The notes under the pieces: generated by a model
Told to the model about the DNA's origin: nothing
The model's input: the letters and a program-made list of their open reading frames with translations, nothing else
Databases searched by the model: none
Program-made: the position numbers and the translations under genes
Source of the DNA: Haloarcula sp. CBA1129
GTDB lineage: Archaea > Halobacteriota > Halobacteria > Halobacteriales > Haloarculaceae
Reading direction: 5' to 3'
Assembly: GCF_008729015.1 (NCBI RefSeq)
Contig: NZ_RKSM01000001.1
Coordinates: forward strand, 2,728,001-2,792,000
Length of the DNA: 64,000 nt
In this document: piece after piece, positions 1 through 8,747 of the stretch
How positions within the stretch are numbered: position 1 is the first letter of the stretch
Layout: every line of letters begins with the position of its first letter

Positions 1-1
1 C

Positions 2-670
2 GAGGGCATTCGCGTCCAGACCGTCAACGAAGACGACGGAATCACCGAGTACAACGCCGAGAAATGCTTAGTCGCGGTCGGCCGCGAGCCGGTCACGGAC
101 ACACTTGCGCTGGAGAACATTGACCTCCAGACGGACGAGAACGGATGCCTCCCGACTGACGACCAGTGCCGAACCGCGTTCGAATCGGTGTTCGCCGTCG
201 GGGACGTGGCTGGCGAGCCGATGCTTGCCCACAAGGCGATGGCCGAGGGTGAAGTCGCCGCGGAAGCCGCCGCCGGCGAGCCGGCCGCGTTCGACCATCA
301 GGCGATTCCGGCGGCAGTCTTTACCGACCCCGAAATCGCCACCGTCGGCATGACAGAGGGCGAAGCCGAGGCGGCGGGCTTTGACCCGGTCGTCGGACAG
401 ATGCCGCTACGGGCCAACGGTCGCGCGCTCACCGTCAACGAAAAGGATGGGTTCGTCCGCGTCGTCGCCGACGCCGACGAGGAGTTCCTGCTCGGGGCCC
501 AGATCGTCGGCCCGGAGGCGTCGGAACTCATCGCCGAACTCGGGCTGGGCATCGAGATGGGTGCGCGGCTGGAAGACATCGCCGGGACGATTCACACGCA
601 CCCGACGCTCTCCGAGGCAGTTCACGAGGCGGCCGCGGCCGCTCGTGGCGAGGCCATTCATACGCAGTGA
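2..670 (+). CDS. lpdA: Dihydrolipoyl dehydrogenase, C-terminal part (5' end outside window)
   Basis: FAD-dependent pyridine nucleotide-disulfide oxidoreductase (E3) that reoxidises dihydrolipoyl groups of 2-oxoacid dehydrogenase complexes with NAD. Only the last 222 residues are visible; the frame is open to the left edge. Seen: the second FAD-contact segment (FAVGDVAGEPMLAHKAMAEG) followed by the dimerisation domain, which ends in the HTHPTLSE box holding the active-site His-Glu pair. The redox CxxxxC motif lies outside the window. The downstream gap of 140 bp carries the promoter of the next gene, so this is probably the last gene of its operon. Confidence 0.93.
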   Translation, partial: EGIRVQTVNEDDGITEYNAEKCLVAVGREPVTDTLALENIDLQTDENGCLPTDDQCRTAFESVFAVGDVAGEPMLAHKAMAEGEVAAEAAAGEPAAFDHQAIPAAVFTDPEIATVGMTEGEAEAAGFDPVVGQMPLRANGRALTVNEKDGFVRVVADADEEFLLGAQIVGPEASELIAELGLGIEMGARLEDIAGTIHTHPTLSEAVHEAAAAARGEAIHTQ

Positions 671-809
671 GAGCGTTCTAGGACGGTTCGGGAAGGTCGG
701 TAAACACAACGCAGGTGGTGTTCACAGACAGCGAGTCTGAATCTTGCGCCGTGCAAAAAGGTTATATCGCGGATTGAGTAAACTCCCGGTAGATAGGAAC
801 CGGTAACAT

Positions 810-1439
810 ATGTCTACTGATTCACAGCCCGACGACACCATCGCTCAGGCGATCGTTTCAGGGTCGACCTACGAGCGACTCCGCTACGAACGCCATTCGT
901 ATCTCAGACAGACTGTCCCGCGGACGCTCGCGCTCCAGAGTGCGCTGCTCGGCGCGCTGGCACTGTTATTACCGATCTACGGTCTGTATCCGGACAGCAC
1001 CGCGGCGTTTCTGCCGGCAGTTGACCCCGCCGCCGCCTCGCCGAAAGTGCTGTTGCTCGGGCTGTTTGGCGGGTTCTTGCAGTTGTTCGGTGCGACGTTG
1101 CTCGTCGGGTCAGTTCTCTACCGGATCCGACTCGCTCCGTTGACTGAGCGACAGGCGCACGCGGCACTCAACGCTGAGGACTTCGCTCGCTACGTCGGTC
1201 TCGGAACCGGCGGACTGGCGATTGCCCTCTCACTTTGCCTGTTCGCTGTGGGTCTGGGTGGCGGCGAGATGGTGTCGTCGTACATCGCAACGATGGGTCG
1301 AAACCCGTTCGTCGACTCCGGGTTCGGTATGTCGGTTGCGACCGTCTCGCTGTTCGCCTTCGTCGCCAGCGTTGCGGTTTTTTACGCCTCGCGGTATCTC
1401 CTCGTTCACCTCGCGCTGTTCCACCGAAACAGCGAGTGA
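810..1439 (+). CDS. Conserved membrane protein of unknown function
   Basis: Not recognised. The 209-aa protein has a hydrophilic acidic N-terminus (about residues 1-40) followed by roughly four hydrophobic segments near residues 42-57, 83-103, 128-150 and 170-192. A basic/aromatic stretch (YERLRYERHSYLRQT) sits before the first one. No catalytic motif is visible. A TATA-like GGTTATATC lies about 45 bp upstream of the ATG, so a short leader is possible. It is monocistronic, as the next gene is on the other strand. Confidence 0.7.
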   Translation: MSTDSQPDDTIAQAIVSGSTYERLRYERHSYLRQTVPRTLALQSALLGALALLLPIYGLYPDSTAAFLPAVDPAAASPKVLLLGLFGGFLQLFGATLLVGSVLYRIRLAPLTERQAHAALNAEDFARYVGLGTGGLAIALSLCLFAVGLGGGEMVSSYIATMGRNPFVDSGFGMSVATVSLFAFVASVAVFYASRYLLVHLALFHRNSE

Positions 1440-1497
1440 GGAGGATCGAATCGGGCGTGATACGTCGATAGCGGAATTTTGCACCCGGACAACGCCG

Positions 1498-1830
1498 TTA
1501 ATTGGCCGCAGCGTCGTTGATCCCCGACTGTATCAAGAACCACGAGATGGGACCGAAGACGACAAACAGCAGAAACAGGACCACACCGCTCTGGTCGGTG
1601 ACGGCTTCGGCCGCGTTTGAGATCTGCCAGACCCCGATGATGTTCACGATGGGGATGACCGCTAAGATGGGCGTCAGGTTCTGGTCCGTTCCTGCGTCGA
1701 GTTGCTTGGCGGTCTTGTACAGCCAGTACAGGCCATAGAGTGTGCCGGTCACGACAAACAGAACGACCTGCAAGCCGAGCGACCCGGCTTCAAACGCGGT
1801 TTCATCGGTCACTTGTGGTGACGGTGACAT
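1498..1830 (-). CDS. DUF4234-like small membrane protein
   Basis: 110-aa protein with about three hydrophobic segments. The motif GTLYGLYWLYKTAKQL resembles the signature of DUF4234 integral membrane proteins, whose function is unknown. I start at the ATG at 1830 (MSPSPQVTD) because the upstream 31 codons encode an atypical Cys/Arg-rich stretch. A T-rich TTTTTTTAA lies about 30 bp upstream of this ATG, fitting a leaderless transcript. The family assignment is by motif memory only. Confidence 0.6.
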   Translation of the reverse strand: MSPSPQVTDETAFEAGSLGLQVVLFVVTGTLYGLYWLYKTAKQLDAGTDQNLTPILAVIPIVNIIGVWQISNAAEAVTDQSGVVLFLLFVVFGPISWFLIQSGINDAAAN

Positions 1831-2076
1831 ACAGGAGAGAGTCACCACGCTTGTTAAAAAAAGTGCACCCCAGTTGTGGTCGATGCTCAAACAGCGACAC
1901 CGGTCTGTCTGACGTGTTAGCACGCACTGACTGCAGTCCGAGGAACGTCGCTGCCAGCGCTATCGACCTCACCGCCGAGGAGCTGGGCCAGCTATCCTGC
2001 GGCCGCGGGCGACTGCACTGGCACAGCGCCCGTCGGTGACCGCGGTTCTTTTGGTCCCCACTGCTGTACCCCGGGT

Positions 2077-2892
2077 ATGACCACTGTTACCTTAGGTCCC
2101 GAGGGGACCTACTCCCACCGCGCCGCACAGGCAGTCACCGACGCCGAGATTTCCTTCTCCGAGTCGGTGACCGCCATCGTCGAGGCGGTCGCGGAGGGCG
2201 AGGCCGAACGCGGCGTCGTCCCCGTCGAGAACAGTATCGAGGGCTCCGTGACCGAATCGCTGGACGCCTTCGCGGAGTACGACATCGCCGTCGTCGAGGA
2301 GGTCATCACGCCGATCCGCCACGCCCTGCTGGCACAGGACGACTCCTTCTCGCTGGTCGCCAGCCACGCGCAGGCGCTGGCCCAGTGTCGCGGCTGGCTC
2401 GACGAACACTACCCCGGCGTCAATGTCGAGGCCGTCGCATCGACGGCCCGCGGCGTCGAGCGCGCCCGCGGCAACTCGGACATCGCCGCTATCGGCCACC
2501 CCGAGAACGCGACCAACGGCTCCGGACTGAGAGTCCTCGCCGAGGACATCCAAGACCGGGCCTCAAACGCGACGCGGTTCGTCGTCGTCGCCCCGAAGAG
2601 CGAACGCTCGGAAGCCGGCGGGAAAACCTCGCTCATCATCTCGCCGAACGTCGACTACCCCGGACTGTTACTGGAACTCCTTGAGCCGCTGGCCGACCGC
2701 GACATCAACATGACCCGCTTCGAATCCCGGCCCAGCGGCGAGCGCCTAGGTGACTACGTCTTCCACATGGATATCTCGGCCGGTCTCTACGAGCAGCGCA
2801 CGCAGGCGGCCCTCGAAGACATCGAAGATATTGCCGAGAAGGGCTGGGTCCGCCGTCTGGGATCGTACGACTCCCAGACGGTCGTCAACTGA
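2077..2892 (+). CDS. pheA: Prephenate dehydratase
   Basis: Converts prephenate to phenylpyruvate in phenylalanine synthesis. The 271-aa length is normal for a monofunctional enzyme. Seen: periplasmic-binding-like catalytic domain from residue 3 (LGPEGTYSHRAA) with VENSIEGSV, ending in the catalytic NATRF motif near residue 165. A C-terminal ACT domain (about 183-260) has the ESRPSG phenylalanine-binding motif, so feedback inhibition by Phe is expected. There is no chorismate mutase domain. The gene stands alone and is followed by a hairpin at 2893-2912. Confidence 0.95.
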   Translation: MTTVTLGPEGTYSHRAAQAVTDAEISFSESVTAIVEAVAEGEAERGVVPVENSIEGSVTESLDAFAEYDIAVVEEVITPIRHALLAQDDSFSLVASHAQALAQCRGWLDEHYPGVNVEAVASTARGVERARGNSDIAAIGHPENATNGSGLRVLAEDIQDRASNATRFVVVAPKSERSEAGGKTSLIISPNVDYPGLLLELLEPLADRDINMTRFESRPSGERLGDYVFHMDISAGLYEQRTQAALEDIEDIAEKGWVRRLGSYDSQTVVN

Positions 2893-2912
2893 GCCGACGG
2901 GTACCCATCGGC
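2893..2912 (+). terminator. Hairpin after pheA
   Basis: Interrupted palindrome beginning at the base after the stop codon: GCCGA and GGG arms pair with CCC and TCGGC around a TA loop, with one mismatch. There is no clear T-run behind it, so termination is an inference. Confidence 0.4.
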
Positions 2913-2924
2913 CCCGCTTCAAGC

Positions 2925-2930
2925 GTTAAG
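2925..2930 (+). promoter_or_regulatory. TATA-like box of the hsp20 gene
   Basis: GTTAAG lies 25-30 bp before the ATG at 2955, the spacing expected for a leaderless haloarchaeal transcript. Confidence 0.35.
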
Positions 2931-2954
2931 TTCCGGGCCTGTGTACCCCCGTGT

Positions 2955-3362
2955 ATGTCTGACCGCGATCCGTTCAGCGAGATCGAGCGCGCGTTCGATA
3001 TGCTTGGAGAGCAGTTCGGCGTCGACATGGGCGCTGTTCCAGTCGATGTTGTCGATGAGGGCGATGCCTTCGTCGTGCACGCGGACCTACCGGGCTACGA
3101 CAGCGAGGACATCGACGTCCAGCTCGTCGAGGAGCGGAAGCTCACGATCAGTGCCACCGCGAGCCAAGAACGGGACTCGACCGACGGCCAGTACGTCAAG
3201 CGCGAGCGCCGCCAGCAGTCGCTGAGCCGGTCGGTCCACCTCCCGGAGGCCGTCGACGAGGACGGGACCACCGCGAGCTACGACAGCGGCGTCCTCACGG
3301 TTCGGCTGGCGAAGGTCGTACACAGCGAGGACGACGAGGGGACGGATATCCCCGTGAACTGA
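2955..3362 (+). CDS. Hsp20/alpha-crystallin family small heat-shock protein
   Basis: 135-aa ATP-independent holdase chaperone. Residues about 25-125 form the alpha-crystallin beta-sandwich, with DLPGYDSEDIDVQL and, near the end, a GVLTVRLAK segment corresponding to the family's GxLxxxxxK motif. The N-terminal arm is short (SEIERAFDMLGEQFG) and the tail EGTDIPVN ends in the I-P-V motif used for oligomer contacts. The peroxidase gene starts 2 bp after this stop codon, so the two stress genes are almost certainly co-transcribed. Confidence 0.9.
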   Translation: MSDRDPFSEIERAFDMLGEQFGVDMGAVPVDVVDEGDAFVVHADLPGYDSEDIDVQLVEERKLTISATASQERDSTDGQYVKRERRQQSLSRSVHLPEAVDEDGTTASYDSGVLTVRLAKVVHSEDDEGTDIPVN

Positions 3363-3364
3363 CG

Positions 3365-3817
3365 ATGGTACTCGAACCCGGCACGGACGTGCCGACCATC
3401 AGGGCGACGAACCAGCACGGAGACTCGGTCCAACCGGGCTTCGGGCAACCGACAGTGCTGTACTTCTATCCGGCGGACGACACCCCGGGCTGTACGACTG
3501 AGGCGGAACAGTTCGAGGAGTACGCACAACAGTTCGAGGACGCCGGCGTCTCCGTGTACGGCGTCTCGACGGACGGCGTGGAGAGCCACCGCGACTTTTC
3601 CGCGGCGAACGACATCACCTTCGACCTGCTGGCCGACCCAGAGGGGCGGCTCTGTGACGCCTTCGACGTGCCGCTCGTCGACGGGCGGAGCCAGCGGACG
3701 ACGTACATCATCGCCAACGGGCGTGTCGTCGGCGTGTACGAGCGGGTCGCTCCCGATGGGCACGCAGCGAGCGTCTTCGAGGACCTCGTCGATACTGGAC
3801 TGGTCAGGGCCGAGTAA
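3365..3817 (+). CDS. bcp: Bcp/PrxQ-type thiol peroxidase
   Basis: Peroxiredoxin reducing hydrogen and organic peroxides. The 150-aa length is normal for the BCP subfamily. Seen: the active-site block FYPADDTPGCTTEAEQF with the peroxidatic cysteine at residue 43. The position five residues later, where many BCPs have the resolving Cys, is an acidic residue, so this is probably a 1-Cys or atypical form. It follows the Hsp20 gene with a 2-bp gap, suggesting a joint stress-response operon. Confidence 0.93.
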   Translation: MVLEPGTDVPTIRATNQHGDSVQPGFGQPTVLYFYPADDTPGCTTEAEQFEEYAQQFEDAGVSVYGVSTDGVESHRDFSAANDITFDLLADPEGRLCDAFDVPLVDGRSQRTTYIIANGRVVGVYERVAPDGHAASVFEDLVDTGLVRAE

Positions 3818-3849
3818 GCCGCGGCAGGCGAAAACCGGGCGGCCGCAGG

Positions 3850-6537
3850 CTACTCGTCGATGTCGATGGCCGGGCGGCCGGGACCGGCCTTGCCGACAAG
3901 GTCGGGGTCCGCTTTCTCGGGCCCCTGAACGACCACGTCAGCGCCGAACTCGCGTTCGATGAGCCACGCGGCCCGTTCGAGTGCCGCCTGTTCACGCTCG
4001 GGCGGCAGTTGCTCGTCGAGCGACTGCGCGCGGCCGGCCAGTTCCTTGGCGAAGTCCGCGGCCGCCTCTCCCTGCTCGCGCAGTTCCTCGTCCTGCATGA
4101 CGGTTCCGACGACGTTGCCGTCGGCGTTTCGAGCGAGGTCGAGGACACGATGCTTCCACTGTGGCGCGACTGCGAGCGTGATGGTCTGTGGGTCCTCGAT
4201 ACCGACCGTCTCGACGATGTCGCGGATGTCTTCGCGGGTGTTCTCGACCAGTTGGCGCTCCATCTCGTAGTCGGCGGGGGCCTCGGCTGCCGGCCACTCC
4301 GCTTCCGCGATGAGGTCGTCGTGGCCCAGTTCGGCCCACATCTCCTCAGCGGCGTGGGGGGCGACCGGGGCGAGCAGTTTCGCCGCCGTCGCCAGCCCGC
4401 GCTCGAAGGTGTCGGCGTCGGGGGCGGTCGCTTCCTGATACCGACGCAGCAGCGACACCAGTTCCCGCACGGCCTGTAGTGCGTGGTTGAACCGGAAGTC
4501 TTCAAACTCCGCCGTCGCGTTCGCGGCGGTGGCGTCGATTTCACGGGCGACGTAGTCCGCGATATCGGCCCCGCTCCCTTGGTCTGTGGTGGTCCCTGCC
4601 TCGCCATCCGCGTACTCCGAGACCAGCGTGTAGACGTTCTGGAGGAAGCTGTGGGCGGACTGGACGCCCTCGGGGCTCCAAGCGAACTCCTTCTCAGGCT
4701 GGGCAGCCTCCATGATGAACAGCCGGGCCGTGTCCGCGCCGTACTCCTCGATGATGCGCTGGGGCGAGACGCCGTTGCCCAGACTCTTGGACATCTTGTT
4801 GCCGTCCTCACCCAGCACCATGCCCTGATTCGTGAGGTTCGTGAACGGCTCTCGGACGCCATCGACCATGTCGAGGTCGTCGAGCACTTTCGTGAAGAAG
4901 CGGGCGTACAGCAGGTGCATCACGGCGTGTTCGATGCCGCCGACGTACTGGTCGACGGACATCCAGTCGCTGGCCCGCTCGGTGTCGAATGGGGCGTCGT
5001 CCATCTCCGGCGAGGTGTACCGCAGGAAGTACCACGAGGAGTCGACGAAGGTGTCCATCGTATCCGTCTCGCGGACGGCGTCGGCCCCGCAGTCCGGGCA
5101 GTCGACGTGTTTCCACTCCTCGGCGGCGTCCAGCGGGTTCCCGGTGGTGTGGACGAACTCCGGCAGTTCGACGGGGAGGTCCTCGTCTGGCACCTCGACG
5201 TAGCCACAGTCCTCGCAGTGGATCATCGGGATGGGCGTGCCCCAGTACCGCTGACGGGAGATGCCCCAGTCCCGGAGGTTGTACTCCGTGCGGTGCTCGC
5301 CGTCGAACTCCTCGACGAAGCGATCCCGGGCCTCGGCGCTTGCCAGTCCGTCGAACTCGCCGCTGTTGACGAGTCGGCCGTCTTCGGGGTAGGCCGCCTC
5401 CTGGACGTCGATGTCTTCGGGGTCGGCGTCGGCGTCCTCAGCCGGTTCGACGACCTGCACGATGTCGATGTCGTGGTGTGTGGCGAACTCGTGGTCGCGC
5501 TCGTCGTGGGCAGGCACAGCGTACAGCGCGCCGGTCCCCACGTCGGTCAACACGTAGTCGGCGACGTAGACGGGAATCTCCTCGCCGGTGGCGGGGTTTT
5601 CGGCGTACTCGCCGGTGAACACGCCGGAGGTCACGTCGAGGTCGTCCTCGTCTGCGTCCTCAGCCATCTCGATGTACTCGGCGACCTCGTCGTTGTCCGC
5701 GGCGATTTCCTGCGCGACGGGGTGGCCCGGAGCCAGCGAGAAGTAGGTCGCCCCGTGGATGGTGTCGAGTCGGGTGGTGAAGATGTCCACCTCGCCGTAG
5801 CCGGGAATCTCGAAGGCAACGCTCGCGCCCTCCTGCTTGCCGATCCAGTTGCGCTGCATCTCCCGGACGTTGTTCGGCCAGCCGTCGAGATCGTCGAGTG
5901 ACTCCAGCAGCTCTTCGGCGTAGTCGGTGATGGTGAAGAACCACTGGTCCATCTCGCGGGCCTCGATGGGCGTATCACACCGCCAGCACAGTTCCGCCTC
6001 GCCCTCGACCTGTTCGTCCGCGAGGACGGTCTCACAGGAGGGACACCAGTTCAGTTCGGCGGCCTGACGCTCGACTAAGCCTTCCTCGCGGAACTGTTTG
6101 AACAGCCACTGGTTCCACTGGTAGTACTCCGGCTCGCAGGTGGCGAGCTCCCGGTCCCAGTCGTAGCCAAAGCCCATCTCCGTGAGTTGCTCGCGCATCG
6201 AGTCGATGCACTGCATCGTCCAGTCCCGGGGGTTGGTATCCCGTTCCTCGGCGGCGTTCTCCGCCGGCAGGCCGAAGGAGTCCCACCCCATCGGGTGAAG
6301 GACACTCTCGCCGCGCAGTCGCTCGAAGCGGGCATACGCGTCCGTGATGGTGTAGTTCCGGACGTGACCCATGTGGAGGCTGCCGGAGGTGTAGGGGAAC
6401 ATCGCCAGAACGTACTCCGGGTCGGTCTCGTCGTCGTCGATACGAAACACGTCGGCCTCGTCCCACGTGCGCTGCCACCGAGGTTCGATCTCTGTGTGAT
6501 CGAACCCCCGCTCGCGTTCCTCACCGGTCGTGGTCAT
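3850..6537 (-). CDS. leuS: Leucyl-tRNA synthetase, bacterial-type
   Basis: Class I synthetase charging tRNA-Leu, 895 aa. Seen: HIGH-type motif HMGH at residues 55-58, zinc-binding CPSC and CWRC segments near 175-205, a CP1 editing domain in the middle, GTPIPMIHCEDCG, the KMSKS loop at 581-585 and a helical anticodon-binding domain. The N-terminal block (GWDSFGLPAENAA, ELATCEPEYYQW, MQRNWIGKQEG) matches the pattern of bacterial LeuRS, not the archaeal/eukaryotic form, which suggests an ancient transfer into haloarchaea. It stands alone with its own promoter. The start ATG at 6537 fits the TATA box spacing. Confidence 0.96.
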   Translation of the reverse strand: MTTTGEERERGFDHTEIEPRWQRTWDEADVFRIDDDETDPEYVLAMFPYTSGSLHMGHVRNYTITDAYARFERLRGESVLHPMGWDSFGLPAENAAEERDTNPRDWTMQCIDSMREQLTEMGFGYDWDRELATCEPEYYQWNQWLFKQFREEGLVERQAAELNWCPSCETVLADEQVEGEAELCWRCDTPIEAREMDQWFFTITDYAEELLESLDDLDGWPNNVREMQRNWIGKQEGASVAFEIPGYGEVDIFTTRLDTIHGATYFSLAPGHPVAQEIAADNDEVAEYIEMAEDADEDDLDVTSGVFTGEYAENPATGEEIPVYVADYVLTDVGTGALYAVPAHDERDHEFATHHDIDIVQVVEPAEDADADPEDIDVQEAAYPEDGRLVNSGEFDGLASAEARDRFVEEFDGEHRTEYNLRDWGISRQRYWGTPIPMIHCEDCGYVEVPDEDLPVELPEFVHTTGNPLDAAEEWKHVDCPDCGADAVRETDTMDTFVDSSWYFLRYTSPEMDDAPFDTERASDWMSVDQYVGGIEHAVMHLLYARFFTKVLDDLDMVDGVREPFTNLTNQGMVLGEDGNKMSKSLGNGVSPQRIIEEYGADTARLFIMEAAQPEKEFAWSPEGVQSAHSFLQNVYTLVSEYADGEAGTTTDQGSGADIADYVAREIDATAANATAEFEDFRFNHALQAVRELVSLLRRYQEATAPDADTFERGLATAAKLLAPVAPHAAEEMWAELGHDDLIAEAEWPAAEAPADYEMERQLVENTREDIRDIVETVGIEDPQTITLAVAPQWKHRVLDLARNADGNVVGTVMQDEELREQGEAAADFAKELAGRAQSLDEQLPPEREQAALERAAWLIEREFGADVVVQGPEKADPDLVGKAGPGRPAIDIDE

Positions 6538-6565
6538 GATATCGGAACATCCGGTAGCGACCGTG

Positions 6566-6571
6566 CTATAC
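6566..6571 (-). promoter_or_regulatory. TATA-like box of leuS
   Basis: GTATAG (minus strand) sits 29-34 bp upstream of the leuS ATG. Confidence 0.4.
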
Positions 6572-6689
6572 CTTTCCCTTCGAGGGGCTACTGGGGTCCG
6601 GCGTGCGAGCGCCCGGGCGAACAGGCGTGACCCCGGGGAGCCAGTGTACTACAGAACGGGAGCGTCGCCGCAAATCGACAAACCGCCCG

Positions 6690-8081
6690 CTATGCCTGAC
6701 AGTCGACGTTTCCGATATCGAACCGAGCGCCGCCCGACTCGCTCTCTGACATGGATATCGTCCAGCCGTGGTCCGCGGCGACCCGGCGGGCGACGTAGAG
6801 TCCGAACCCGGTGTTCTCTGCGACAGCGGTGTGACCTGCGTCGAACACGCGTTCCGGCGGGTCGACATCGATACCCGGACCGTCATCGGCGACGAAGAAA
6901 CCGTCAGCCGTCGTGCCGACGGTGACAGTGACCGACGGACCAGCGTGTTCGAGCGCGTTCTGGAACAGTATCTGGAGCAGTAGCCCGGCGGACTCCTGAT
7001 CGGCGACAATACGGGTGTCCCCATCGAACGTCAGGCGTGCCTCGCTGTCGGCGAGCGTGTCCCATACTTCCCGGCTGAGACGGGAGAGCCACATGTGTTT
7101 TCGCTTCGGGACCTGTTCGATCTCGTCGTGCTGAATCTGGCCATTCGGGTCGCTTGTGGAGAGCTCAACCACGGTATCGATAATCGTAGAGATCTGGGAG
7201 AGCGACTCCTCGATTTCGTCGGTCGGACCGTCGCAGTCAGCCAGTCCTTCGAGTTGGCCGTAGGCGATCTGGAGTTCGTTTCGGAGTTCGTGAGACGCCA
7301 CGAGTGCGACTTTCACCATCCGTTCGTTCTGGCGGCGAAACGCGTGCTCGCGGAGCTTTCGCTCAGTGATATTCTGAGTGTGGCCGACGATTCCCTGAAC
7401 GTCTCCAGTGGAATCGTACCACGGCATCTTGCGAGTGCGGACGTACGACGCGTCGAGGTCGAGGAACTCCTCCACTTCGATCTGATCTATTTCCTCCTCG
7501 ATGACGTCCATTTCATCACGCAGGGCCGCTTTCGCGTGTTCATCATCGAGTTCCGGGACTTCGACATCAGTGAGGCCGAGACGGTCTGTCGGCTCGTTGA
7601 ACCCCCGTCCCATCAGGACGTGTCGGGCCTGCTCGTCTTTCGCGTACAGGTGGTCCGGCAGCTCGTTGAACAGGGAGAGTAACAGTGTCTCCATCGGGGA
7701 GGGGAGGCGTCCGGCAACAGTCGGCGGCTCAGCGTCGAGACTGTCTCGGACGGCCTCGGCGACGGCGTCTTCGAGATGTGTCGACGACTCGACGGCCCTC
7801 ACGTCGAGATTATCCGGGACCGCCGCCGGGTCCGCTCCGGCGACGATGACCGGCAAGTCGGGAAACAGCTTCTTGACGCCGTACGCGATATCGGTTCCGG
7901 ACTGGCCGTCTGCTGTTTCAGGCAAAACAAGCGCATGGAACGCCGAATAGGTGAGCGTGTCAAAGAGGTCCGTGAGGGACGACAGTTGCGTAATCGAAGC
8001 TGCCGTCTCGTCGAGAGCAGATTCGAGAGTGGCCGTATCCAGCCCGTCGGTTGCGACGACGAGAACAGATTTGCTACCCAT
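6690..8081 (-). CDS. Sensor histidine kinase with N-terminal pseudo-receiver and PAS domain
   Basis: 463-aa cytoplasmic two-component kinase. Residues about 3-115 have the receiver-like fold pattern but lack the phospho-acceptor Asp (HALVLPETADG where a D is expected) and the conserved Lys. Residues about 135-240 form a PAS domain ending in GHTQNITERK. The phospho-acceptor box is ASHELRNELQIAYG (His264), followed by HATPase boxes QNALEHA, DDGPGI and GFGLYVARR. No membrane segment is seen. I start at MGSKSVLVV (ATG at 8081) because the receiver-like strand begins there. No cognate regulator lies beside it. Confidence 0.88.
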   Translation of the reverse strand: MGSKSVLVVATDGLDTATLESALDETAASITQLSSLTDLFDTLTYSAFHALVLPETADGQSGTDIAYGVKKLFPDLPVIVAGADPAAVPDNLDVRAVESSTHLEDAVAEAVRDSLDAEPPTVAGRLPSPMETLLLSLFNELPDHLYAKDEQARHVLMGRGFNEPTDRLGLTDVEVPELDDEHAKAALRDEMDVIEEEIDQIEVEEFLDLDASYVRTRKMPWYDSTGDVQGIVGHTQNITERKLREHAFRRQNERMVKVALVASHELRNELQIAYGQLEGLADCDGPTDEIEESLSQISTIIDTVVELSTSDPNGQIQHDEIEQVPKRKHMWLSRLSREVWDTLADSEARLTFDGDTRIVADQESAGLLLQILFQNALEHAGPSVTVTVGTTADGFFVADDGPGIDVDPPERVFDAGHTAVAENTGFGLYVARRVAADHGWTISMSESESGGARFDIGNVDCQA

Positions 8082-8348
8082 GATGCGTTCCCGGTGCACA
8101 CACTGTTGCGTGTGGTGGACTGTCACTGTTTCGGGTGTTTCGAAGGGCAGAATCCACTCAAGACTGCCAGCTTAGCGATGTCACCCGGACGTTTGAGTGG
8201 CAGGCGGTCCCGGTTAGCCCAGATCAAAGAAGGTCAACAGGGACTCTGAGACACGGCGTATCGAGCCGATAGCGTCACCCGTGCTCCGACCGGGCGAAGT
8301 CGGACAGCACACAAGATTTTTGCCGGACTCTGCAGGTGTCAAGAGTGT

Positions 8349-8534
8349 ATGGTACACTGCCCTGACTGTGACACCTCGCTCGAAACGGCCGACGACATCG
8401 AGTTCGTCGAAGTTGATTCGGCAGTCGGATTCATCAAAGCCTCCAAGCGGTTCTACACAGCCAACTGCGCGGCCTGTGGCGTCACTATCGGTAGCGGCGT
8501 CGCCGGCGCGAAGTCCAACGGGGGTGCGGCCTGA
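8349..8534 (+). CDS. Zinc-ribbon microprotein, tandem copy 1
   Basis: 61-aa protein with two CxxC knuckles (CPDC near residue 4 and CAAC near 41) separated by about 35 residues, typical of a small zinc ribbon. Function unknown. Its TGA overlaps the ATG of the neighbouring paralog (TGATG), so translation is likely coupled. The conserved core is VEF-VDS...GF-ASKRFY...C-ACG--IGSGVAGA. A short Lys/Ser/Asn/Gly tail extends beyond the paralog's end. Confidence 0.75.
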   Translation: MVHCPDCDTSLETADDIEFVEVDSAVGFIKASKRFYTANCAACGVTIGSGVAGAKSNGGAA

Positions 8535-8701
8535 TGGTCCACTGTCCGGAATGTGACGCGGAGATGACCGACCAAGACGACGTGGAGTTCCTCGACATGG
8601 ACTCGACGACTGGCTTCTTTACCGCCTCAAAACGGTTCTACCTCGTGGCCTGTGGCAACTGCGGGGCCGCCATCGGTAGCGGCGTCGCCGGTGCGATGTA
8701 G
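8534..8701 (+). CDS. Zinc-ribbon microprotein, tandem copy 2
   Basis: 55-aa paralog of the preceding gene, easily missed because of its size. It begins MVHCPECDAEM, has CxxC pairs (CPEC, CGNC) at the same spacing, and ends IGSGVAGAM. The two genes share a nearly unchanged stretch encoding SGVAG at the DNA level, pointing to tandem duplication or gene conversion. The ATG at 8534 lies inside the TGATG overlap with copy 1. Function unknown; zinc binding is inferred from the cysteines. Confidence 0.75.
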   Translation: MVHCPECDAEMTDQDDVEFLDMDSTTGFFTASKRFYLVACGNCGAAIGSGVAGAM

Positions 8702-8747
8702 GTACACCGAGGCCTAGGCTTATACACGTCTCAGTGCAAGAGAAAGT

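Noticed and set aside
4483-5901. 472-codon open frame on the plus strand inside leuS
   Set aside because: Antisense shadow of the GC-rich leuS gene; no family motifs and Val/Gly/Asp-biased translation typical of reverse-strand haloarchaeal frames.
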